Shown here: piece by piece, positions 55,329-64,000 of the stretch | Layout: each line of letters starts with the position of its first letter | Numbering within the stretch: the first letter of the stretch is position 1 | Assembly: GCA_037447655.1 (NCBI GenBank) | Contig: JBBHKE010000209.1 | Location: 101,680-165,679 of the forward strand | DNA length: 64,000 nucleotides | Origin: Zygnema cylindricum | Taxonomy: Eukaryota > Streptophyta > Zygnematophyceae > Zygnematales > Zygnemataceae | Direction of reading: 5' to 3' | Notes under the pieces: model-generated | Told to the model about the DNA's origin: nothing | What the model saw: the letters and a program-made list of their open reading frames with translations, nothing else | Database searches by the model: none | Translations under genes and position numbers: made by a program

Positions 55329-57346
55329 CGGTAAAGAAGTGTTGTAAAGCATAATCTTCTTTTTCAATGCCTAATTTTCACCACCTTACCTCATCAGTAA
55401 AGAAAATAAAAGGGCAACTGGATGATGCCGAGGAAAAAAAATAAGCACCAAGGCCGAATATCGGCAAATATCGAGGAATTTCGCCAAAATATCGGCGAAT
55501 ATCGGCGTCTTCGAGGAAATTAAAGAAACAAGAAGTGGAGGACGAGGAGGAAGACGGAGCTTGGAGGTTAAGACGACGAGGAGCATTCGTTGTAGCTCCT
55601 GGTCTCTCTCTCTCTCTCTCTCTCGTCTCTTTGTTTTTTTTTATTTTTGGTCTTTTGTTATTATTGTTGGTCTATTGTTTTTTTATAACCGTTTTTTTTC
55701 GTTTACCCTTTTTCTTTTTGGCTTTTCGTAAACTTTTTTTTTCCTCGGTCATGACGTCGTTGTAATCTGTTTATTTTGGGCGAATGACCGAAAAGCTGGC
55801 GGCGGTTAAAATCCGAACCACCAAAATGGGGTTATGTAGTGCGGGGGCGTACTAACTGTACGAAAATGATCGCAAAGATCCCAACCGACAAAGTGGAAAA
55901 TCGCGTAGAAAATATTACAGACTGGATTGTGCGGCACCAATCAATCGTAGGGATCGATTGCGACAGTGAAAAGGCGGCGACAGTGGCCGCATTTTTGATA
56001 TGTACAACACCGACTGGAACGTGGAAGGTACAGTTTAGTACAGTACAGTCATTAATTAGGAAATGTACAAAATTTGATTACGATTTTGCTTCACGTGGAA
56101 GCTACAGTACAGTACAGCAGAGAGAGGATTTACTACGTTCTTCTAACGTATTTTAAGGATCAATGAAATTTTATTTTGTTTCTCCATTGAAAGCGCACGT
56201 TTCCTTCCAATATAAAAGTTCGAACAATTGAATTTACTCAGTTGCCATCATGGAAAAACAACATTAAGTGATGCGTCAAAAGCTAGGTATCTGTACTGTC
56301 CTTTTAGGCTCATTTAAATTATTAATTTCGATTCGTAAAAAAATGAGCTTTTTCTAACCAACATTTTTAGGGTTTGAACCTGCGTGGGATCAGTTTCCAA
56401 ACAACTTGAAAGGTGTGTGACGGTGCACACCAAGAAAAACGTAAACGTGAGTTTTCTGGCCTTTCGTTTAGGTAAAAATAAAATGCTTCCGGCCTGTTGA
56501 TCTGATAGCAGTCTAGAATTTAAACGGTACTCCTTAAACATACAATCGTTTAGACGACAATTGAAACGATTGGACTCTAAAGTTTAAACGTTTCAAAATT
56601 TTGCGACCGCCGAAAATCTATGCAAAATTCGAAGATGCCGGTGCACAATTGACGACTGTAGAAATATTAAATTTCGTCCACCAGTAAAAATAGTAGATTC
56701 ATATTCTACGCTTGAACAATCTTTTGACGGTTTTAAACAAATGAACATAAGCTTACGTGGCGCCATTCAAATTAAACCACATAGGTGAAAGCATGTATAC
56801 TCACACAACCTGCTCGCCCATTGGTCGAAATAATACTACCAGTAAACGAGCGTACGATTATTGGCAACCGGTTATGTTAAAACGGTTTTAGCTTTTAGGT
56901 CCCAATAGGAAAACAAAAAACAATTCCGCTATTCAAAGTAAAAAATCATGAAAAAAAAATGCAGAAATTACTGTATGTGAAGAAAACAGGATGCACACCA
57001 GGCGAAGGGGAATGAACCAAAAGAAGGTTTCAAGTCGCGGTTCGAACCGTCGGCTCGGATTTTTAACTGTAGCCCAGTGGATTTTAGCAGTTGAAAGCGT
57101 CGGTTGGAGTCTCTTAACTTTAGAATAACGCGCTATATTTAAGCCTTTCGTAGTGGAAGTTAACATAAATGGAGTTGATAAACACATGGGTACTTTTGGT
57201 TGGGTGCAACCGCCTGCGTCAACCAGTCAGTAATAGTACAATTTAAAACCCTAAAAGATAGAGCTTGGTAAGTTTCAATGAGCATTTGAGAGTCAATCCG
57301 TTAATTAGTGTACCTTTGACATGCAAAAAATTGTGATCCACAATCT
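55329..57346. other. No gene recognised; small repeats only
   Basis: It holds a GGCGAATATCGGC-type short repeat (55455-55510), a (TC)n microsatellite at 55601-55624 and TACAGTACAG runs near 56035 and 56104. Two spots (about 56355-56440 minus, about 57000-57120) have B-box-like GGTTCAAACCC or GGTTCGAACC and may be SINE or tRNA relics. Confidence 0.45.
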
Positions 57347-57446
57347 AGAAGTTTGCCGCGATTGTGAACGTCGACCATCATATAAAAGTAACGATTAGAA
57401 GTTTGCCGCGATTGTGAACGTCAACCATCATATAAAAGTAACGATT
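57347..57446. repeat. 50-bp tandem duplication, first pair
   Basis: AGAAGTTTGCCGCGATTGTG starts at 57347 and 57397; the units differ at one base (CGTCGACC versus CGTCAACC). Confidence 0.97.
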
Positions 57447-57540
57447 AGAAGTTCATCAGTGAACTTGTCGCCCCCTCCCACTATGATGTTATCCTCAAAA
57501 CACAAAGGATACCCTCCCCCGCTGTTCAAGTGACTACTTG

Positions 57541-57640
57541 AAGATTAGCAATGAAAATATACTACCAACTGCAAGTGTTAACGCCGTTTGAAGATTAGCA
57601 ATGAAAATATACTACCAGCTGCAAGTGTTAGCGCCGTTTG
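57541..57640. repeat. 50-bp tandem duplication, second pair
   Basis: AAGATTAGCAATGAAAATAT starts at 57541 and 57591; the units differ at two bases. Unit length is the same as in the unrelated pair at 57347. Confidence 0.97.
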
Positions 57641-57774
57641 AAGATCTAACACCTAGTGTTAAAAAACGTACAGTTTCCATGTGATTAATTGCCTAACTGA
57701 GAGTTTACGAGTAACTTTGAATGGTTCGAGATAGAAAATCCCAAAATTTAACATGATAATGACTGACCAACTGC

Positions 57775-57785
57775 NNNNNNNNNNN
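57775..57785. other. Assembly gap (11 N)
   Basis: Eleven undetermined bases; the true gap length is not known from the sequence. Confidence 0.99.
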
Positions 57786-58020
57786 TAAAAAAAGAGAGAG
57801 CGAGGGAGGTAGAGAGAGAGAGAGAGGGATGAGAGAAGAACAGAGAGAGAGACAGTTTCTGTGTTTGAGAGGGGATAGAGGAAAAAAACATTTTACAAAG
57901 GAGATAGGGGAGAGTTTGTGTCTTTGACAGAGAGAGAGACAAGAAGAGAGTAGGGAGAGAGAGAGAGAGATGGAGGGAGCGAGAGAGAAAAAAATATAAA
58001 AGAAAGAGAAAAAAAAGGGA
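57786..58020. repeat. Purine tract (GA-rich)
   Basis: GAGAGA and AAAAGG runs directly right of the gap, the purine-strand counterpart of the C/T tracts elsewhere in the window. Confidence 0.93.
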
Positions 58021-58084
58021 TCGAGAGGAAAAAGGAAATGGAGACAGATCAAATAAAAGTCACACGGTCAGACAAGATTTCTAC

Positions 58085-58810
58085 CGAACTTTTACCTTGT
58101 GACGGCACCACTCCCCTAAGTCAAAAGCAAAAAGAATCACTCAATTTGCTTCCCTAAGAAGTAAGTTATCAGTGGCCAAAGGATGCCTATTTATATAAAA
58201 GGTCACCTAGAGAGAGGCGCCTCAAAAACACTAATTCTTTAAACCTCTACTCATAGCTACCTAACACAAAACCATGGACCAACGAGTGGACTGTACAATA
58301 CAAGAAGGTTTACTAGCCGATGTACTTCTTTTACGGCCATTGTACAACATGGCTTTCTAGTTGCCGCCTTTTAGCTCGGGAGCCATGGTTCCTCCTTCCG
58401 TCTTTTCTAGTGGCCAATGATATGATGCCACATGGCATTGTGGTACATTGTCCCTAGTAGGCATCAAAAATTCATTCGGGGTTGGCGTCAGGAATGACGA
58501 ACCTCTGATCGTGTTTATTTGAAAGGACACATTCGCATTCGTGTATTTCATTAGTTTATATGTACAACTTTATTTGTTTGTTCTGTTAAATGAATTAACC
58601 GTCGCGTTACTGTTTAAATAACTTTCACCCCTCATGTATGTAACATTTATTCTACTACTTGGCGGATAAGGCGGACGGCTACTTTGATCAGTGTAATCGT
58701 CTAGGACTATGATCAAATCATGGTCTAGTCATATGTATTTTGTTATTGGTATGTTTGTTGTATGTCTCCTCAACAACTTAAAGGGAGCCATGGTTGTTAA
58801 AGTCTCAATT
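58085..58810 (-). repeat. Partial copia LTR
   Basis: Related to the LTRs at 22269 and 43940: AGCAAAAAGAATCACTCAAT, ACAATACAAGAAGGT, GATGCCACATGGCATTG and a weak tRNA-like block at about 58664-58730 (B box TGATCAAATCA). There is no adjoining PBS, polypurine tract or coding region; the termini are lost. Confidence 0.7.
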
Positions 58811-58811
58811 A

Positions 58812-60720
58812 CTACAAGAAGTTTATAGACTTAGAGTGGTAGCTACGACAAGCAATTAGGAAATACATTTCAACAATTACAACGCCTACCATGTCGTGTG
58901 TTGTTGATCGCTTCCCACCATGTGAGCAACGCAACAAATGTTCCCCTTTCACGTCTACAGGTTGACCAAAAATGCAACCAGGCTTGCTTAAACGCGAAGG
59001 GTGCAGCAAGCCAAGCGGTAATCGAAGCGCGACATAAATTGAGGAGAAGATAACAAAGTGAAGTGAAAATTGGTGTAGCAATAAGCGAAGCTCTAGGGTC
59101 GGCCCTTAACACGATCTGAGTTGACCACACACTTCTAAGTAAGAAGCAACTCAAGTAATTTTGGAATTCAACCACGGCTACCTTATTGACGATGTTTTGT
59201 TCCACGCGTGACTGAATTGTTATAATGATGGAAGAGAACAATGTAACTTTAGTTGAGCTTCAACTTGTATAATTACTATACTGGACAATAACATATGTTA
59301 GAATCAGAATAAGTCCTTATCGACGTGAGAGACCGCATGAGCTAAAAATGGAGTATTGTGTGATTAAAACTTTGAAGTAATAATAGCTTCCACCAAATCC
59401 TAACTCCCTAAGTAAGCAATTTGCATCGAGGTAGCTATTAGACGTAACCTAAGACCCTCACAAGAGAATCGTAAAAGAGCTTTTCTATAAGCAAGTAGGA
59501 CTTTTGAGCAATCAAAGATACCATGGCCGACGAGTTGAGGAAGAATCCCAAAGAGGCGATCATCAAATTAAAAAAGGGAAGAAAGGAAAGTAGAGTTATG
59601 AAGTAAAGCACGCCAAGTACAAAGTGCGTTAAGGAAAAACAACAAGTTATAATAGCAAACGCAGCTTATGAATCTCAAAGTTTGCAAAGTTCCTAACTAT
59701 GAGAAAAGTTGTCCTACAAGGCGTCTTCAACAAAATGGTTAAAAAAATTCGGGCTTTAATAAGGGGATTTACAACCTTTGAACCCTCTTCAGGAGCAAAA
59801 ATGCGCAATCTTGAAGAGAGAGAGAGAGAAATACGACGGTAGACGTGCATGCGACACATTTAATGACTTTGTCGTGAAGGTGTATTTTAAAAGTTGCTCT
59901 ACAAAATGGTGAATGGCAATAAAACCTTGGTGCGACATGCCAATGATATGAGTGTCTTTAGTAAGCCAAGGGACCGTAAACGATCCTCTTAGAGTTTGCA
60001 GGTGAGCGAGAGAAAACAAAAATGCTCATAAAGGGTCACCTTGACGAGTACTAGTTACTGATTCCAAAGTTGTAACGTATCCGAATGGGCTCTCCAATGG
60101 GATAAATTAAAGCTTTTGGTTTGAAGTAAAACGCACAAAAAAAAGGGAAAATATGGTTAGTGGGAAGCATTGCGTTTCGGAACTCACAGAAAATGGCGTT
60201 CTCTTTATATTAAGGGCATTGGAGAACCATTGAATTCGGATGCAAGTAGAGAATTGCTTGTAAACCTTCGAAAACGGCCTCACAACCTCACGGCGTTGTG
60301 ACACTAAATTGATGTGGGGAAAAATGTTATTAGAAAGCCCCTTAAAGTTGTAAACACATTGTTTCAAGATGATGTAAGAGTACCCCCAGAGTAATCGAGC
60401 AAAAACCACCACCAGTAAGCTTCGTGACAGAAGCATGAAGTGTCGCTTGAAGTGTCGATGCCGTAAGTGGGGAAATAATTGGTGGCACAAGCCTTTGAGC
60501 CAATTGAGAAGCCACCTTGAACAACAAATCATATCCTTGCCATGGATTTCCCATAGGGAAAACATCGAGTAAAATCTCATATAACATCCCCGGTCCTCGA
60601 GGGTCCCCATATCTAAGAGCATGGCAATTTCGGTGTCGTAAGGATTGACAAATTGCGCCTTACCTTTTTTGTGACGGTCAGCGTTCACAATACAAGGAAC
60701 ATTTAGCCTGTGGACCATAG
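58812..60720 (-). pseudogene. Degenerate reverse transcriptase of a non-LTR-like retroelement
   Basis: Fragments in RT order lie in shifting frames on minus. One is LVPPIISPLTASTLQA then LTGGGFCSITLGVLLHHLE (about 60500-60360; compare the GGxRPIxxGExxRRL block). Next is HFSPHQFSVTTP, stop, GCEAVFEGLQAILYLHPNSM then VLQC (about 60330-60190; compare QxGVGxPGGCEAxVH and VLxxDFxNAFN, with the acidic residue lost). Then TSTRQGDPL (about 60045; the G-x-QGDPL motif). A C-terminal Cys/His block GEHLLRCSHGGKRSTTHD (about 58960-58890) resembles the GDHxxxCxHGGxxxxRHD tail of this RT family. The catalytic YADD was not found. It is long dead; the exact clade was not determined. Confidence 0.65.
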
Positions 60721-61376
60721 TTCAAAAGTAGGCGTTTCTATTGTAGGCCTTTTATAGGCGTCTTTATCGTAAGTTGTGTTATTGGCTTTTCAGGGGATCT
60801 TCTTTAATCAGCGACCGTCCTATCGTCCAAATATGACGATACTCCTATCTTAAGTTGTGTTATGGGCTTTTCATGTGATCTTTTTAGATCGCTACTTTGA
60901 TCAGGGACTGTCCGATTGACCAAATCTGACAGTTTAAATAAAAAATACCTCAAAACTCACAGAAAAAATATTTTTTTGTCCGAATGTTTTTCAAAATTTA
61001 GGCATGATATTTAATTATCTATTGATCGATGTCCAACTCAACCTTGTTACTATTTTTTTTCATTTTGGGACCAATACAATATGGGTCTTAAGGTCATATT
61101 ATATGTTTTGCGTACAATAGGCATATTGTATGGGCCTACTTTCACCTACTTCTGAACTATGCTGTGGATTAATAATGTTTAGCACGTAAAATGTAATCAA
61201 CCGATTGATTGAATGCTCAAAAACTGTACGATGTTGTTATTTTTGTGTACCTAAATTGTACTATTCCCTACACGTTGACATATGCACTTGCGCCCAACCA
61301 AAATGCGCATGCGCTTATCCTTTTCTACATTAATACCAATGACTCTACTCTAGTCACAATAGTGAAATGTAATTGG
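60721..61376. other. No gene recognised
   Basis: A short direct repeat (GTTGTGTTATGGGCTTTTCA with CTATCTTAAG or TTTATCGTAAG before it) occurs near 60772 and 60855. Confidence 0.5.
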
Positions 61377-62187
61377 TAGTGTTGGGCATCGGGTAATTTC
61401 ATATCGCGATAATTTAGATATTCGATATATCGAATATCGATTGAGCAAACTTCTCGATCTATTGTACCGAGACCAACAAAAATTATTGCGATATATATCG
61501 CGATTTATAGTATTTTTTAAATTTAATATTTTATATAATATGTTATTTTAGCAATGAAGACAAATTGTTTGATACGCGACGTACGACGTGAATTTCGTTC
61601 CGTGACTGAAAGGTAGACGCCGCAAAATGTAACCGACAACAAAGTAATAATTTTGTAATTCATATTATTAATTATTTAGTACGCAGAGATTTCACATACG
61701 AAAATGTCACACTAATTAAGTCAAAGTATAATCTGAAAAAAAAAAAATTGCAGACTGTTCTTTTCATGCTTTCAGGCAGGAATACCTACCAATCTGCAAG
61801 CGTTTTTGCAGGCATTTACCAATCTGCAGATTGGTAGCCATTACGACTTATCCATTTCCAGCGACTAATATTATAGAAAGGTTACACTTTTAGTGTTCTC
61901 CATGGATTCCCAAGGGATGGGAGTTAGCATGGGAGGTGAGAAGGATAATGACACTGAAATGCTTCGGGATATTTACTACCAGCTGCAGCAGCAGTAGTTT
62001 AGCAGCAGTAGCAAAAATATTTATAACTTTTTTTTTTAAAAAGCCTCGATATATCGACGATACGATATATCAACGATATATCGCGATATTTGGCTTTTCG
62101 ATATATCGAAGCGATATATCGATAATCGGGTAACTGAAATTCGATATATATTGAATATCGGCAAATGGTCCTCGATACCCAACACTA
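61377..62187 (+). mobile_element. 'A' TIR element, copy A1
   Basis: Terminal repeats TAGTGTTGGGCATCGGG and CGATACCCAACACTA, followed inward by many ATATCGCGATAT palindromes. 811 bp, non-coding. TAGTGTTGG ends suggest a hAT-type MITE, but no matching 8-bp duplication was found directly at both ends. The left flank is GTAATTGG. Confidence 0.78.
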
Positions 62188-62359
62188 CGCCTTGAATAGT
62201 TATTAGTGTAAAGAAAAAATTAGCCTCATTCATTCTAGAGACGTGGCAAATATGGTCCACATCCTTAAATAGTGTAATTTATTATATTTAAGATATCAAT
62301 GTCAAAATTTTGGGGTGCCGATATAGCGTACATAAGGCTAATAACGATTCACGGTGTAG
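62185..62359. mobile_element. 'B' element, short copy B1
   Basis: Left CTACGCCTTGAATAGTTATT, right AATAACGATTCACGGTGTAG, an imperfect inverted pair. 175 bp lying exactly between A1 and A2, followed by TAATTGG. Confidence 0.75.
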
Positions 62360-62366
62360 TAATTGG

Positions 62367-63166
62367 TAGTGTTGGGTATCGAGGACCGTTTGCCGATATT
62401 CGATATATATCGAATTTCAGGTACCCGATAATCGATATATCGCTTCGATATATCGAATTTCAAATCATCGCGATATATCGCCAATATATCGCCGATATAT
62501 CGTATTGTCGATTTATCGAAGCTAAAAAAAAAATTTAATCCCACAGGTTTTCAAAGTCTCGTGACTTCGAACAAAGTGACTGTAAAATCTTTGCCGGAAA
62601 GGAATACAGTTTTTTCCTGAAAGTCAGCAGTGTGAAGGAGATCTCTGAGGTACATTGACGAGGTACACTTGTGAAGTACACGTACGTCATACGCAGGTAC
62701 GATTTTACAGACGAAAAAGGTTTCCAGATATTCGATGATTTTTGAGATTTGGTAGTCAGCTTACGTGGAACCACTCATATCAGGAGACGTATGTAAAACT
62801 TTTTGACAAAAGATACGTGATGTACCCGAGGCCTCTGTAATACATAAATTTTGTTGTCCGTACTATTACAGAGACCTCCTCGTGTAACCATACCCCAAAT
62901 AATTAATCATTACAATTTCAGAATTAGTACTTTTTTGTCGGTTACATTTTGCGGCGTTTACATTTAAGTCACGGAACGAAAATCACGGCGTACGTATTAG
63001 ACAATTTGACCTTTTCGCTAAAATAACATATTATATAAAAAAATAAAAATAAAAAATTTAAAAAATTCTATATATCGCGATATATATCGCGATGGTTTAT
63101 GTTGGTCTCGATACGATATATCGAGGATCCTGATCGCGATATGAATTTACCCGATACCCAACACTA
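62367..63166 (-). mobile_element. 'A' TIR element, copy A2, inverted relative to A1
   Basis: Reading the minus strand from 63166 gives TAGTGTTGGGTATCGGGTAA and the same interior order as A1 (GAGACCAACA, GCGATATATATCGCGAT, ATAATATGTTATTTTAGC, CGTTCCGTGACT, GCCGCAAAATGTAACCGACA). 800 bp. A1 and A2 thus form an inverted pair around B1. Confidence 0.8.
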
Positions 63167-63709
63167 CACCGCCAATCGCTATTAGCGTTGTGTACGCTAA
63201 TCCCGTCCCGCTTTTTTTTTGTTTTATTCTCAAATAGCGTAGTTTATTCTATTTTTTTCTTTATTCTATTTAGGGTTATATTCAGTACGTTGTCTCTTAA
63301 ATAGAGTGGTGTACGGTCAGTGTCAGACCGTACATTAATGTACCTTTTTAAGTTAAAAATTACAATAAATTAGTTTTAGTAACCGCGGACGCATGAGAAT
63401 GTGCGTTCTAAAAAGGAAAAAAAACCAGGTCGTAAAAAATCCCGCTCGCACATATTCGTCCGACAGCCGCGTTTCGACCGTGTGAATGTACGATTTGTGT
63501 ACGATTTGTCAGATTTTGTACGGAAACTTATATTAGTGTAAGCATGTTTGCGACCGACATTTTTTTTTTCAAAGATCCAAATTACCATAATCAAACAATT
63601 AGAATGTATGATTTTTTCCAAAATTTTCAAATTCTTAAATAGCGTACACCACGGTAATTATTTGTATACGCTAATGAAACCTACACGCTAATAGCGATTG
63701 GCGGTGTAG
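63164..63709. mobile_element. 'B' element, long copy B2
   Basis: Perfect inverted ends CTACACCGCCAATCGCTATT and AATAGCGATTGGCGGTGTAG, continuing as AGCG. A second inner inverted pair, GTGTACGCTAAT / ATACGCTAAT, is present. 546 bp, non-coding; followed by TAATTGG. Confidence 0.85.
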
Positions 63710-63716
63710 TAATTGG

Positions 63717-64000
63717 AGCTCCTCCGTTCGTAAGTGTACGGTAACTTCGTTGATGAAATTCGTTTGTGGTTGGGGAGGGCCAACTGGGGCCAGCTGTGAC
63801 TGTTATGTAAGGTATTGTGTCTGTTACGTAACCCTAAAAATATGTTCACTGGTCGTTAGGTTGGGCGCCATTTTCACGGTTCTGCAGGAAATCGTCCAGA
63901 AAGTACGTTTTTTAGATGGTACGGTGAGCGTGAAGGATATACAGTACAGTACTGTAGCTTCGATGGTACGGATTGAATCAGATTCTGTCCAGTAAATTTT
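63717..64000. other. No gene recognised at the right edge
   Basis: The frame 63750-63995 has no motif; TACAGTACAGTACTG near 63940 is a short palindromic repeat. Confidence 0.5.

Noticed and set aside
55535-55765. Hydrophobic 76-codon frame as a small membrane protein
   Set aside because: Spans a (TC)n microsatellite and T-rich DNA; the hydrophobicity follows from composition.
60107-60718. A 203-codon open frame as an intact gene
   Set aside because: RT motifs are spread over all three minus frames in this stretch; the open frame is a chance run through a decayed RT.

Overview
This is nuclear DNA of a plant, most likely a streptophyte with a large repeat-rich genome. The evidence is Ty1/copia and Ty3/gypsy LTR retrotransposons, MITE-type DNA elements with clean target-site duplications, U-rich introns bounded by GT/AG, and a PR-1 family secreted protein with a typical plant C-terminus. 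The species cannot be named from sequence alone. The PR-1 gene has three introns, whereas most flowering-plant PR-1 genes have none, so a non-angiosperm is possible but unproven. Only two host genes can be supported: PR-1 (10.5-12.2 kb, minus) and an unrecognised coiled-coil protein gene (about 47.4-50.5 kb, minus).

Layout. 0-2.7 kb: dead copia pol plus the start of its 3' LTR. 3-10.5 kb: anonymous DNA with pyrimidine tracts, an old Harbinger-like MITE (4977-5656) and a degenerate repeat field (7.9-9.2 kb). 10.5-12.2 kb: PR-1. 12.6-17.8 kb: a run of DNA elements, namely a hAT MITE with a perfect 8-bp duplication, a truncated 'A' element, a 22-bp minisatellite and two or three Harbinger-like MITEs joined end to end and sharing single TTA sites. 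17.87-39.49 kb: a Ty3/gypsy element (G, TSD AACGA) that received a copia (VI, now a 3' fragment), a copia IV (TSD CAGGT) that itself received copia II (TSD AACCT), and a copia V (TSD AAGAC). 40.7-44.5 kb: copia VII and fragments of another. 44.5-47 kb: quiet. 47.4-50.5 kb: coiled-coil gene. 50.7-58 kb: mostly anonymous, with two small 'B' MITEs, 50-bp tandem duplications and an 11-N gap. 58.1-58.8 kb: LTR fragment. 58.8-60.7 kb: degenerate reverse transcriptase of a non-LTR-like family. 61.4-63.7 kb: an A-B-A-B array of DNA elements in which the two A copies face each other.

The copia elements II, IV, V and VII form one clade with unusual shared architecture. The primer-binding site abuts the 5' LTR and matches the anticodon arm of initiator tRNA-Met rather than its 3' end, and this same 15-mer contains the gag start codon (encoding M-G-P-P). 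Most of their LTR copies carry an antisense tRNA-like A-box/B-box module and a G-box-like ACGTG site. V and VII are a non-autonomous subfamily in which gag runs in frame into a shrunken remnant of RT thumb and RNase H. All retroelement reading frames here carry stops or frameshifts.
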